A stretch of DNA of 58,907 nt from assembly GCA_021108375.1 (NCBI GenBank), contig JAIORA010000033.1, positions 1 to 58,907 of the forward strand, given 5' to 3'. This document shows positions 32,487-41,313 of this stretch, in pieces (the first letter of the stretch is position 1; the number at the start of each line of letters is the position of its first letter). Source of the stretch: Anaerohalosphaeraceae bacterium (GTDB lineage Bacteria; Planctomycetota; Phycisphaerae; Sedimentisphaerales; UBA12454). A program made the position numbers and the translations under genes. A model generated the notes under the pieces. It was not told the DNA's origin and ran no database searches. It saw only the letters and a program-made list of their open reading frames with translations.

Positions 32487-33605
32487 ATGAAACTGGATTT
32501 GACAAATTTTATAAATACGTTTTTAATCCTGACAGTTCTCACAGCTTGTGGCAATTGTGAGCGGATAAAGGATATCGCTGACATACAGGGCGTTCGCGGC
32601 AATACTCTTGAAGGTGTCGGCTTAGTCGTCGGCTTGGCAGACACTGGCGACAGCACTGCGTCGTCGCAGAGGATGTTGATGAATATATTCAGACGTTCCG
32701 GCCTGGTTTTCGATGACAAGGCCAATCTGAAAACAAAAAATATCGCTGTTGTTACCGTTACAACCAAGCTTGGGCCTTTCTCGCGTGAAGGTTCACGTCT
32801 CGATGTGGATGTCTCTTCAATCGGCGACGCTGAGAGTCTTCAGGGCGGAATGCTTATGATGACCGAATTACGCGGAGCCGACGGGCAGGTGTACGCCGTG
32901 GCCAGCGGAACGATTTTTATAGGCGGCTGGGCTGCTTCAGGCCAGAATGCCTCAATCACTAAAAATCATCAGACCGTTGGCAGGATACCCGGAGGAGCGG
33001 TTGTTGAGAGGTCTGAGATAGCTAATTTTGTCAGCCTTGTCGCTGACAAACGGTTCATAACTTTGCACTTGAGAAATACCGATTTCACCACAGCCGGCAA
33101 TATCAGCAAGGTTGTGAATCAGACATATTCGGGTACTGCCATAACTCTCGATGCCGGCACGATAAGAATCAGTATCCCCGACGGTATTAGCCAATCGCGG
33201 ATTTCAGGCTTCATTGATGATGTTACAAACCTCCGGGTAGCGGTGGATATTCCAGCGGTTGTCGTTATCAACGAGCGGACTGGCACTATAGTTGTCGGCG
33301 AAAATGTCGGCATATCGGCGGTAGCGATTTCACAGGGCAGTCTTATAGTTAAGGTTAAAGAGCAGAAAAATGTTTCTCAGCCGACAACACCGTTTACCGA
33401 AGGAGCCACGACACAAGTAACAGACGAAACGCTTCTTTCTGTTGAGGAGGAAAATGGCTACCTCGTTCCGATTCCCCGCGTGGTTACGGTTTCGGAATTG
33501 GCAAAGAGTCTAAACGCAATCGGCGCGACCCCTCGCGACCTTATAGCGATATTCAACGCACTGAAAAAAGCGGGTGCTCTTCAGGCGAAACTCGAAATAA
33601 TGTAG
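32487..33605 (+). CDS. flgI: Flagellar P-ring protein FlgI (with lipobox-like signal)
   Basis: The periplasmic P-ring subunit (372 aa, normal). Conserved stretches: RIKDIADIQGVRGNTLEGVG, LVVGLADTGDS, KNIAVVTVTTKLGPF and SRLDVDVSSIGDAESLQGG; the C-terminus has ATPRDLIAIFNALKKAGALQ. The signal peptide ends TVLTAC-GN, which fits a lipoprotein signal peptidase site at Cys21. P-ring proteins normally have ordinary signal peptides. Its ATG lies 48 bases after the structured element. Confidence 0.95.
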   Translation: MKLDLTNFINTFLILTVLTACGNCERIKDIADIQGVRGNTLEGVGLVVGLADTGDSTASSQRMLMNIFRRSGLVFDDKANLKTKNIAVVTVTTKLGPFSREGSRLDVDVSSIGDAESLQGGMLMMTELRGADGQVYAVASGTIFIGGWAASGQNASITKNHQTVGRIPGGAVVERSEIANFVSLVADKRFITLHLRNTDFTTAGNISKVVNQTYSGTAITLDAGTIRISIPDGISQSRISGFIDDVTNLRVAVDIPAVVVINERTGTIVVGENVGISAVAISQGSLIVKVKEQKNVSQPTTPFTEGATTQVTDETLLSVEEENGYLVPIPRVVTVSELAKSLNAIGATPRDLIAIFNALKKAGALQAKLEIM

Positions 33606-33615
33606 GAAAAACAAA

Positions 33616-33963
33616 ATGGATATTACGGAATTGACATTATCTAACGCAGTCTGCGCCCCTGGGATACCCAAACAGGCCGAGTTATCTGCCGATAGCCCGG
33701 AGGCCAAAAAGATACAGTTTGCAAAGGACTTTGAATCAGTTGTTATCAATAAACTTTTTGATGAGATGAAAAATACCATCGGCGACTGGGGTTTTGAAAA
33801 AGACGGTGCTTCCGAGCAGGTTCAGGGCCTGTTTTGGATGAATCTGGCAATAGATGTCGCCGATAAAGGTGGTTTCGGAATGTGGAAAGATATATACAAT
33901 TCTTTATCATCTTCCGAGCCGGTAAATAGCGAATCAACTATAGTACTGGACAGTAAAGTATGA
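33616..33963 (+). CDS. flgJ: Rod-binding protein FlgJ (rod domain only)
   Basis: A 115-aa protein matching the N-terminal rod-capping domain of FlgJ: AKDFESVVINKLFDEMKNTI and the GLFWMNLAIDVADKGGFGM pattern. The C-terminal muramidase domain of enteric FlgJ is absent, as in many other phyla, so a separate peptidoglycan hydrolase must open the wall. The stop overlaps the start of the next gene. Confidence 0.88.
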   Translation: MDITELTLSNAVCAPGIPKQAELSADSPEAKKIQFAKDFESVVINKLFDEMKNTIGDWGFEKDGASEQVQGLFWMNLAIDVADKGGFGMWKDIYNSLSSSEPVNSESTIVLDSKV

Positions 33964-34481
33964 AAACAGCGATGGCGGATATAGAAAATACGGTTGAGAA
34001 ACTATTGAGCGTTCTTGACGTGGACATTCAGCAAATTCAGGAAAACATTTCCAGGCTGAACGATTTGAGAGGCTACGTGGTCTGTCGTAATGAGGAGTCT
34101 TTGCGTAATCTTCTCGCGCAAATTCGTCTCAGTTCGCAAAATTACAGCCAGAACGAGCTTCGACGGTCAATGTTGCGAAAGCAGTTGGCAACAATGCTCA
34201 CCTGCAGCGAATCCGAGATAACACTTACAAAACTTCAAGGATATCTGTCGGAAGATAAGAAAGTTTTGGCGGCTCAGAGAAAAAGCAAATTGCAGGTTCT
34301 CTCTGTTGAGCTTATGCAGGAACACCGTAGTACTACGATGCTTTTGAAAGACTGTGCTAATTTTAACAGTCTGCTTTTGAGAAGCATTTTAGAGGTTGGT
34401 CGGGAAGGCTCTGTAACTTACAGTTCCAGCGGCCAGGCTCAGAACCAGAGAAATAACGCTTTTATGAATTTGCAGTTTTAG
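33960..34481 (+). CDS. FlgN-like flagellar chaperone
   Basis: A 173-aa all-helical protein directly before flgK, overlapping flgJ by four bases. It shows the FlgN pattern: an N-terminal helix with VEKLLSVLDVDIQQIQENIS, a second long charged helix, and a C-terminal helix followed by a Ser/Gln/Asn-rich tail (SSSGQAQNQRN). FlgN binds FlgK and FlgL before export. The assignment rests on position and helical character more than on sequence identity. Confidence 0.7.
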   Translation: MKTAMADIENTVEKLLSVLDVDIQQIQENISRLNDLRGYVVCRNEESLRNLLAQIRLSSQNYSQNELRRSMLRKQLATMLTCSESEITLTKLQGYLSEDKKVLAAQRKSKLQVLSVELMQEHRSTTMLLKDCANFNSLLLRSILEVGREGSVTYSSSGQAQNQRNNAFMNLQF

Positions 34482-34491
34482 GACATCAGAT

Positions 34492-36477
34492 ATGGCAAAT
34501 TATGATATAGGTCTTAGTGGTATCAGGGCAGCCCAGAGAGCGCTTGACGTGATAGGTAACAATATCGCAAATGCTGCGACAGAGGGTTACCACCGGCAGA
34601 AAATAAATTTAACACCAGCCTTTACATTACAGACGCAGACGGATTTTTACGGCGGCGGTGTTAATGCTGAAGGCACAACGCGGGTAGTGAACACTCTTTT
34701 GGAGCAGGAGATTCTTCGGCAAAAATCATCACTTGAACAACTTGGACAGGAATCTGTTACGCTCAGCACGATTGAAAACATATTTGGCGAACTAATCACC
34801 GAAGATGGCGGCTTGAGTACTGCGATGGATACATTTTTTAATTCATTGAGCCAGTTAAGCCTGCATCCTTCAGAGCCTATCTGGCAGGAGCAGCTTGTAA
34901 GCGATGCCACTTTTATGACCGCTCAGTTCCAATCTGCCGGCGATTTTTTGAGCAATTTGGGTTCGCAAATCAGATTTGAGGTTGGAAACACTCTCGATAC
35001 TATTAACACTCTCACCGAACAAATCGCTGAGCTTAACGGCAAGATAGAATTGCTTGAAATGGTCGACACTGAGCCAAGCAGTATGAAAGATATGCGTGAT
35101 AGTTGTGTTACAGAATTGGCACAACTAACCGGTATCCAGGTAGTAAGCACCAATTACGGAGTTGTCAATGTAAGTATAGGCGGGATTCCGTTGGTCATAG
35201 GTTCTTCATCTAACAATCTCGACAGCGGTTACGATGCAGACGGTAAACTCGGCATAACTATGGATGGTACATTTGATTATAATACCACTGTTAGCGGCGG
35301 CAAACTCGGCGGTCTGCTTTCGCTTAAAAATACCATTATACCCGGCGTTTGTGATTCTCTCGACTCGCTTGCATCGGGCATTATGCGGCAGATAAACAAA
35401 TACCACGTAAACGGTGTTGGTTCTGCGGGTTCTTTTAGCGAGTTGACCGGCTCATCCCTGACGACGCAGGACTTTTCGAATATAGCCAACGTAACCGACG
35501 GCGTTCTGAATATAAGAGTTACCGACAATACAACAGGCGACATCACGCGCCACGCGATAGAAATTGATGCCGATGGTGCAGGCACAGGCTGTGAAAATTT
35601 GAGCGAGTTGGCCGTTGCAATTACTGCTATTCCCGGCCTGACCGCTTCGGTAAATTCTTCAAACCAGTTGAAAATTATAGCTGACCCGGATTACGAATTC
35701 GATTTTTTACCAGCGGTCTTATCAGAACCAACCGTAACAAATTTCAACGATGCTTCTCCACCAACTGTATTGGTTTCAGGCATTTACGATGGCGATGAAA
35801 ATGATACTTTCACATTTAATGTTCTCGGTGACGGCTCGGTAGGCAACGGTTCATTGCAGTTGCAGGTTCTCGATTCCGGAGGCGGTTTGGTTACGACATT
35901 TGACATCGGTTCGGGATATGCTGCCGGAGATTTGCTTGATTTAGGTAATGGCATAAAAATCTCTCTCTCTGTCGGCAATCTGGCCCAGACAAATGGCGAT
36001 TCCTTTCAGGTAGCAGCTTTAGCCGATTCCGACAGTTCTGGAATTTTATCAGCGGCTGGTCTCAATACGTTTTTTGTCGGCACCAGTGCCACAGATATGG
36101 CCGTCAGTTCTGACATTTCAGAAAATCCAGAGCGTATTGCCGCGGCTCTCGGGGCGGATATGACAGACAACAGCAATGTTTTCAGGATGGCTTCGGTTAA
36201 GGATAAGGCTTTAGACTCTCTGGATTCGTTGACGTGCGGCGAGTTTTATCGCAGGATGACCGCCGACATCGGTCGTCAGACTGCTGACAGACAGATGCGA
36301 TTGGAAAACGTCGAGGCAATGGTGCTGAATCTTCAGAATCGTCAGGGCGAAATCAGCGGTGTCGATATAAACGATGAAGCCGCGCAGATGTTGATTTACG
36401 AACAAATGTTCCAGGCAATGGCAAAATATCTGAACACAGTAAATACGACACTGGCAACCGTTATGGAAATTATATAA
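34492..36477 (+). CDS. flgK: Hook-filament junction protein FlgK
   Basis: The first hook-filament junction protein (661 aa). The N-terminus DIGLSGIRAAQRALDVIGNN and IANAATEGYHRQKI is diagnostic. The D0/D1 helical region continues to ~230. The middle, ~230-560, is a large Thr/Ser/Asp-rich exposed domain. The C-terminus has DEAAQMLIYEQMFQAMAKYL. It is preceded by a FlgN-like chaperone and followed by flgL. Confidence 0.95.
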   Translation: MANYDIGLSGIRAAQRALDVIGNNIANAATEGYHRQKINLTPAFTLQTQTDFYGGGVNAEGTTRVVNTLLEQEILRQKSSLEQLGQESVTLSTIENIFGELITEDGGLSTAMDTFFNSLSQLSLHPSEPIWQEQLVSDATFMTAQFQSAGDFLSNLGSQIRFEVGNTLDTINTLTEQIAELNGKIELLEMVDTEPSSMKDMRDSCVTELAQLTGIQVVSTNYGVVNVSIGGIPLVIGSSSNNLDSGYDADGKLGITMDGTFDYNTTVSGGKLGGLLSLKNTIIPGVCDSLDSLASGIMRQINKYHVNGVGSAGSFSELTGSSLTTQDFSNIANVTDGVLNIRVTDNTTGDITRHAIEIDADGAGTGCENLSELAVAITAIPGLTASVNSSNQLKIIADPDYEFDFLPAVLSEPTVTNFNDASPPTVLVSGIYDGDENDTFTFNVLGDGSVGNGSLQLQVLDSGGGLVTTFDIGSGYAAGDLLDLGNGIKISLSVGNLAQTNGDSFQVAALADSDSSGILSAAGLNTFFVGTSATDMAVSSDISENPERIAAALGADMTDNSNVFRMASVKDKALDSLDSLTCGEFYRRMTADIGRQTADRQMRLENVEAMVLNLQNRQGEISGVDINDEAAQMLIYEQMFQAMAKYLNTVNTTLATVMEII

Positions 36478-36507
36478 AGGGTATTGTAATTTAATTTGTG
36501 AGTTCTT

Positions 36508-37710
36508 ATGGCTGGAACACTTAACAACATTTACAGAAACGTAAATTATTCACTGGATATACATACCAGAGCTATGGCGAAATTGCAGGAGCAGGCCTAC
36601 ACCGGCTCGCGAGTCAACCGCGTCTCCGACGACGCTTCGGCAGCTAATCGCATTATGGGCCTGAATTCTCAGAAGCGTTCTTTGGGAAATTACATTGAAA
36701 TTCTTTCAGGTGCGCAGGACATCCAGCAATCAGCTTCTATCGTAATTGAGGATATGGTTTCGTTCATTTCTGACATCAAGGTAAACTTGACGCAGATGGC
36801 AAGCGGAACTTATGGTCAGGGCTTAACAGGCCAAAATGCCAGAGAAAGACTTGCCACCGAGATAAACAGCACACTGGAATATGTAGTTTCATCTGCTAAC
36901 ACTAAGCATTTGGACCAATATATTTTTGCCAGCGGGGACCCATCCACCGCTCCGTATGCTGTCCAGCGAAGTAATGGGCAGATTGCCTCTGTAACCTATC
37001 AGGGGCCAGCCAGCGGCGGCGAAGTTGAAGTTACTCCGGGGCTGAATACGAAAGTTTTTTATGCCGGAAATAATGTTTTTGGTAGTTCTGACCGAAGCGA
37101 ACCGGTTTTTTCTGGTGGAACAGGTGCAGTTGTCGGAACCGGAACATCCAACGTTACCGGCGATACATGGCTGACTGTTACTAACGATGGGACTAACTAT
37201 AAGCTTTCGATAGACGATGGAGCAACGGAAATTACCGTACCTACATCCGGAGATGTCAGCAACATTGCCGTTACCGATTCTACCGGAGGGGTCTTGTATG
37301 TTGACGCGACAAATCTCAACAGTACTGGCGATGAAATGGTTTCTGTCTCCGGCACTTACGACATATTTAATGCTCTTATAAATCTTCGTAATTTGCTGAA
37401 CAATGACAGGGGGCTTTCAGAAACAGAAGTTATCGACCTGGTAAGCAAATCTGAAATATCTCTCGATGAAATAAACAATCATTTGGTTCAGCAGCAGGTT
37501 TCTATCGGTATGAAGATGGGCTTTTTGGATACGCTTAAAGATAATTTGGAAAATGTAAAGTTCAACGCTGAGGATGAATCGTCAATGTTGCAGGAAGCCG
37601 ATATTGCACAGATTGCTACCGACCTTTCACGGCGGGAGGTACTCTATCAGATGTCCCTGTCGGTTGCCGGCAGAGTTATGTCTGTCTCGCTTTTGGACTT
37701 TATTCGTTAG
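36508..37710 (+). CDS. flgL: Hook-filament junction protein FlgL
   Basis: The second junction protein, of the flagellin family (400 aa). The flagellin-type N-terminus has AKLQEQAYTGSRVNRVSDDA followed by SAANRIMGL, and the C-terminus EDESSMLQEADIAQIATDLS with SRREVLYQMSLSVAGRVMS. The variable central part, ~150-285, is Thr/Ser/Gly-rich. It is the last gene of the hook operon; a small CCTG-taa-CAGG hairpin just after it (37729-37739) is too weak to call a terminator. Confidence 0.93.
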   Translation: MAGTLNNIYRNVNYSLDIHTRAMAKLQEQAYTGSRVNRVSDDASAANRIMGLNSQKRSLGNYIEILSGAQDIQQSASIVIEDMVSFISDIKVNLTQMASGTYGQGLTGQNARERLATEINSTLEYVVSSANTKHLDQYIFASGDPSTAPYAVQRSNGQIASVTYQGPASGGEVEVTPGLNTKVFYAGNNVFGSSDRSEPVFSGGTGAVVGTGTSNVTGDTWLTVTNDGTNYKLSIDDGATEITVPTSGDVSNIAVTDSTGGVLYVDATNLNSTGDEMVSVSGTYDIFNALINLRNLLNNDRGLSETEVIDLVSKSEISLDEINNHLVQQQVSIGMKMGFLDTLKDNLENVKFNAEDESSMLQEADIAQIATDLSRREVLYQMSLSVAGRVMSVSLLDFIR

Positions 37711-37813
37711 AAGCTCGATTGCAAAAATGCGGCCTGTAACAGGTATGTTTGATAATTTTACACTTTTTTATTTCGACCATTGAAATTGACAAAAAACCGC
37801 ATATTTACTTAAC

Positions 37814-37829
37814 AGGCACGGAATTTGCA
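37814..37829 (+). promoter_or_regulatory. Sigma-54 promoter before the TPR gene
   Basis: AGGCACG-gaat-TTGCA with exact spacing; only the first base departs from TGGCACG. The predicted start near 37840 leaves a 66-base leader to the ATG at 37906. Confidence 0.82.
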
Positions 37830-37905
37830 ATTGTGATGTATGTTTCGTATTGCTTTTAGAGATGGTCTTAGCAGAAGCGATTGCAGTTAACAACAAGGAT
37901 AATAT

Positions 37906-38517
37906 ATGGAAAATGACATTGATAATAACGTCTCTGAATTTGACGTTTTGCAGGAATTTGGTAACCGTTATGCGTCGGTAGGAAACTATGCTCAGGCCCA
38001 GGATTGTTACGAAAAGGCCGCCAGCGTCTGTGCCGATGAGCCTGCCCCGTATATCGGAATGGGGATGGTGGCTTTGAGTCAGGAACTTTTAAGTGATGCC
38101 GAGCTATCCTTCCGCGTTGCCCGTCGCCTTGATAACGATTGTTCTGCCGCATATTCTGGAATCGCGATGGTTGCCCAAAAGCGGGGCGATTATGAGCGTG
38201 CATTTGAGATGTTTCTAAAATCGCTGGAGTTGGACTCGGACAATCTAAAGGCGTTGCTCGGCCTTTTTCAGACTTCCTGCCAGATAGGCTCTTTCGCCAA
38301 GGTGATATATTATCTGGAAATATATTTGGATATGCACCCAAACGATACATCAGTAATGTTTTCTCTCGCGGCCTTTTACGTCAAAGAAGACCGTTTCGAT
38401 AGTGCCAAAAAGATGCTCCTGGAAATACTAAAGCGATACCCGAATGACAGTGATGCCGCTGATTTGCTTGAAGAGGTTGAGCACAATCTGTCCAAAAAGC
38501 AATTATCCGAGGTTTAA
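37906..38517 (+). CDS. Cytoplasmic TPR protein in the filament-cap operon
   Basis: A 203-aa protein made of about five TPR units, for example YASVGNYAQAQDCYEKAASV, AYSGIAMVAQKRGDYERAFE and FSLAAFYVKEDRFDSAKKML. No signal peptide or membrane helix is seen, so it is cytoplasmic. It has its own sigma-54 promoter and is followed 5 bases later by the small helical gene and then fliD. A role as export chaperone or adaptor for late substrates is plausible; it could also be an assembly regulator. No named family is assigned. Confidence 0.75.
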   Translation: MENDIDNNVSEFDVLQEFGNRYASVGNYAQAQDCYEKAASVCADEPAPYIGMGMVALSQELLSDAELSFRVARRLDNDCSAAYSGIAMVAQKRGDYERAFEMFLKSLELDSDNLKALLGLFQTSCQIGSFAKVIYYLEIYLDMHPNDTSVMFSLAAFYVKEDRFDSAKKMLLEILKRYPNDSDAADLLEEVEHNLSKKQLSEV

Positions 38518-38522
38518 TTCCA

Positions 38523-38834
38523 ATGACAGAAGATAAAAGTAAATATCTATTTGATAGTCTCCAGAGTTTGTTGGAGGTTCAGGTCGAAATGGCTCGGCGG
38601 GGGAGTTATCGTAAAATCGCTCAAGTCAGCGACCAGGCTGGCACGCTCGTCCAGCAGATTGAAAAAATTCCGGAAGCTGCGAATATCAAATTTGCCGCCA
38701 GCAGAGAAAAATTGCTCGGATTGTACAAAAAACTCGAATTAATGCTCTCGGCGGAGAGGGATATAGTCAATAAACAGCTAAAACAGCTTAATAATGGTCA
38801 AAAAACAGTCCGGACATATCGCAACAGCGGCTGA
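38523..38834 (+). CDS. Small helical FliT/FlgN-type chaperone candidate
   Basis: A 103-aa, all-helical, charged protein (LFDSLQSLLEVQVEMARRGS; KLLGLYKKLELMLSAERDIV) with a basic flexible tail. Its size, composition and position directly before fliD match the FliT class of export chaperones, which bind FliD. Sequence similarity is too low to give it the name with confidence. It shares the sigma-54 operon with the TPR gene before it. Confidence 0.6.
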   Translation: MTEDKSKYLFDSLQSLLEVQVEMARRGSYRKIAQVSDQAGTLVQQIEKIPEAANIKFAASREKLLGLYKKLELMLSAERDIVNKQLKQLNNGQKTVRTYRNSG

Positions 38835-38843
38835 AAAATTCCC

Positions 38844-38870
38844 TTAAGTTTTGCTCGGTCTGTCCGATAA
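38844..38870 (+). promoter_or_regulatory. Sigma-28 promoter of fliD
   Basis: TTAAGTTT at 38844-38851, an 11-base spacer, and TCCGATAA at 38863-38870. This is close to the sigma-28 consensus TAAAGTTT-N11-GCCGATAA. The expected start is about 40 bases before the fliD ATG at 38919, consistent with late expression under FliA. Confidence 0.8.
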
Positions 38871-38918
38871 TTAAGAGGTTGTACGCTGGAATATAATAAT
38901 AAACGGGGAATTAAAAAA

Positions 38919-41306
38919 ATGGGTTCATTAAGACTGCCTGGAATTTCAACTGGTATTGATACCGCTACGCTTATTCAGCAGCTTATGGCTGTAAACAGTC
39001 GCCGTCTTGCCACATATCAGGTATCGCAGAAGAATTCCGAATCGCAGCTTTCTGCTTTAGACGAGCTAAAGGCTAAAATTACCGGACTGCTGTCGGCTTC
39101 TTCGGCTCTCGCTGATACTGACGATATGAATATCTTCACCGTCAATTCCAGCGACATCGATGCCCTGACTCTAAATGCCGACGCAAGCGCAAATAGTGGC
39201 TCGCATTCGGTTGACGTAAATCAGTTAGCCACGACAGAAACCTGGATTCAGGATAGTACCAGCTTCAACTACACAACAGATTACGTTGGCGGCGGCACTT
39301 TTATATATTCCTACAACAACCAGGAAAGAACCATAATATCGGTCGATGGCGAAACCACACTGCAGGATTTCGTAAATTTAATAAACAACGATGAAGAAAA
39401 TCCGGGCATAACCGCTTCGCTTCTGAATCAGGGCGGCAAGTATCATCTAATGCTTAGCGGCCAGGAAACCGGACAGGATTTTCAGATTTCAATCAACTCT
39501 GAATCCACCGAGGTATGGAAGCCGGACATAACCCAGGCTAACCATACTTTTACTGAAGGCGGTGAAAATGCCGGCCTCTCGAACAAGATAGTTGACCTCG
39601 ACCAGTTCAGCGGAACTCTCGGCGCAAGTGATAAAATTACCATTAGCGGAAAAAACCATACCGGCACAGTTCTGCCGGATTTCGAGCTTGCCGTTACTTC
39701 CAATACGACAGTTGGGCATATTGTTGATGCCATAAACGAACATTTTGACGGCATTGCGACAGCTTCTCTCGTAAACGGACAGATATGTCTCAAGGACAAT
39801 ACCTGCGGCTCAAGCGGCCTTGAAATAGGCTTGAGTTTTTCCGGAGACGCGACACTCGGTATGGCGACTATGGCAGTTTCTTCCGAAGGAGGTGCTGTTT
39901 CCGAAAGCATTGCTTCGTTAGGCTCTTCATCGTTTATAGAAACTCAGAACGCTCAAAGCTCGAAGATTCGTATTGACGGTTATCCTTCAACGCAAGCCGA
40001 TGAGCAACAGAGCATTTCTATCACTGGCGGCACTCCAGCTGAAGGAACGTTCAAACTTTCTTTCCAGGGGCAGACAACAGATGCGCTGAATTACAATGCT
40101 ACCGCTTCGGAGATTCAGACCGCGTTGCTGGCACTCAGCAATTTTGAAGTTGGAGATGTTACCTGCACCGGTTCCGATTTGCCGGCAGGGACGGTCAATA
40201 TCCAGTTCAGCGGAAATTACGCAGGGACAGATGTTGAAAATATAACAGTAACACAAGCAGAGACTCTTGATGCCGGCACTGTTGGCGTTACCGAAACGGC
40301 AAAAGGCAACGAAGGTTGGATTAGCAGAAACAGCAATAGTGTTACAGACGCTCTGAGCGGAGTAACTTTGAACCTGCACGATGTTACAGAAACAGGCAGC
40401 CCTGTGCAAATAACAGTTAGCAGAAATACCAATATGATAAGCCAGAAGGTTCAGTCGATGGTTACTGCTTATAATGGGCTTGTGAATGAGATAAAGGCCA
40501 AAACTGCTTACGACACCGACACTAAGAGGATGGGTATATTGAGCAGAGATGTCGTGGCAATGTTTCTGAAATCGCAGACACGCACCCCGTTCGGCGGTAT
40601 TCTCAGCGGGTTCTCAGCAACCTCCGACAGTTTCACTCAGGCCTCGGACATCGGAATTACCATTGATGGTGCCGGGCAGATGGAATTTGATAGCCAGGTT
40701 TTCAATGATGCGGTGAACGATGATTACAAGGGTGTGTTGGCAACGCTGGGAGCACAAAAGACCGGTAACAGCAGCAGCTCTATAGTTCAGTTCTACAACG
40801 CAAGCGACAAATATACCACTGCCGGCACATATCACGTCAAGGTTGAGGTTGATTCTGACAATCATATTACCTCCGCTAAAATCAAACTATCGACTGAGTC
40901 CGAGTATCGCGATGCCGAATCCTGGAGTGATGGCGTTATACGATTCAACAGCGATACCGATGGTAACGGCGACCCACTTTATGCCGAGAGTAATCTTCAG
41001 TTGAAAGTGGAATTGTCTGAAGGAGTCTATGGCACGAACGAAAATCCAATTATTATCAACGTCAAGCAGGGTGCCGCTGGTGCTCTCGAAGATTTGCTTA
41101 CCGGGGTACTTGATAACGATGGTAGATTTGAAACCAGTGTTGATGCTATTGAGGATAGAATTACACTTGTCGAAAATAAAATAGAAAAAGAACAAAGGCG
41201 GCTGGAAAAGGTCGAAAGCAGGCTTGTTCAGAAATATGCCCGTCTCGAAAAAATGCTGACAATTTTACAGCAGCAGCAGGGCGCTCTCAGTATGCTCAGT
41301 TATTAA
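38919..41306 (+). CDS. fliD: Filament cap protein FliD
   Basis: The cap that folds flagellin at the filament tip (795 aa, long; enteric FliD is ~470). The N-terminal FliD_N domain has LRLPGISTGIDTATLIQQLM and QVSQKNSESQLSALDELKAK; the FliD_C domain is seen in VQSMVTAYNGLVNEIKAKTA and near the end. The C-terminal coiled coil reads EDRITLVENKIEKEQRRLEK, then KYARLEKMLTILQQQQGALS. A large central insertion (about 300-480) accounts for the extra length. It is convergent with flhB, only 7 bases apart, with no obvious terminator between. Confidence 0.93.
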   Translation: MGSLRLPGISTGIDTATLIQQLMAVNSRRLATYQVSQKNSESQLSALDELKAKITGLLSASSALADTDDMNIFTVNSSDIDALTLNADASANSGSHSVDVNQLATTETWIQDSTSFNYTTDYVGGGTFIYSYNNQERTIISVDGETTLQDFVNLINNDEENPGITASLLNQGGKYHLMLSGQETGQDFQISINSESTEVWKPDITQANHTFTEGGENAGLSNKIVDLDQFSGTLGASDKITISGKNHTGTVLPDFELAVTSNTTVGHIVDAINEHFDGIATASLVNGQICLKDNTCGSSGLEIGLSFSGDATLGMATMAVSSEGGAVSESIASLGSSSFIETQNAQSSKIRIDGYPSTQADEQQSISITGGTPAEGTFKLSFQGQTTDALNYNATASEIQTALLALSNFEVGDVTCTGSDLPAGTVNIQFSGNYAGTDVENITVTQAETLDAGTVGVTETAKGNEGWISRNSNSVTDALSGVTLNLHDVTETGSPVQITVSRNTNMISQKVQSMVTAYNGLVNEIKAKTAYDTDTKRMGILSRDVVAMFLKSQTRTPFGGILSGFSATSDSFTQASDIGITIDGAGQMEFDSQVFNDAVNDDYKGVLATLGAQKTGNSSSSIVQFYNASDKYTTAGTYHVKVEVDSDNHITSAKIKLSTESEYRDAESWSDGVIRFNSDTDGNGDPLYAESNLQLKVELSEGVYGTNENPIIINVKQGAAGALEDLLTGVLDNDGRFETSVDAIEDRITLVENKIEKEQRRLEKVESRLVQKYARLEKMLTILQQQQGALSMLSY

Positions 41307-41313
41307 AACCGCT

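Noticed and set aside
37729-37739. Hairpin CCTG-taa-CAGG after flgL as a terminator
   Set aside because: A four-base-pair stem without an adjacent T-run is too weak.
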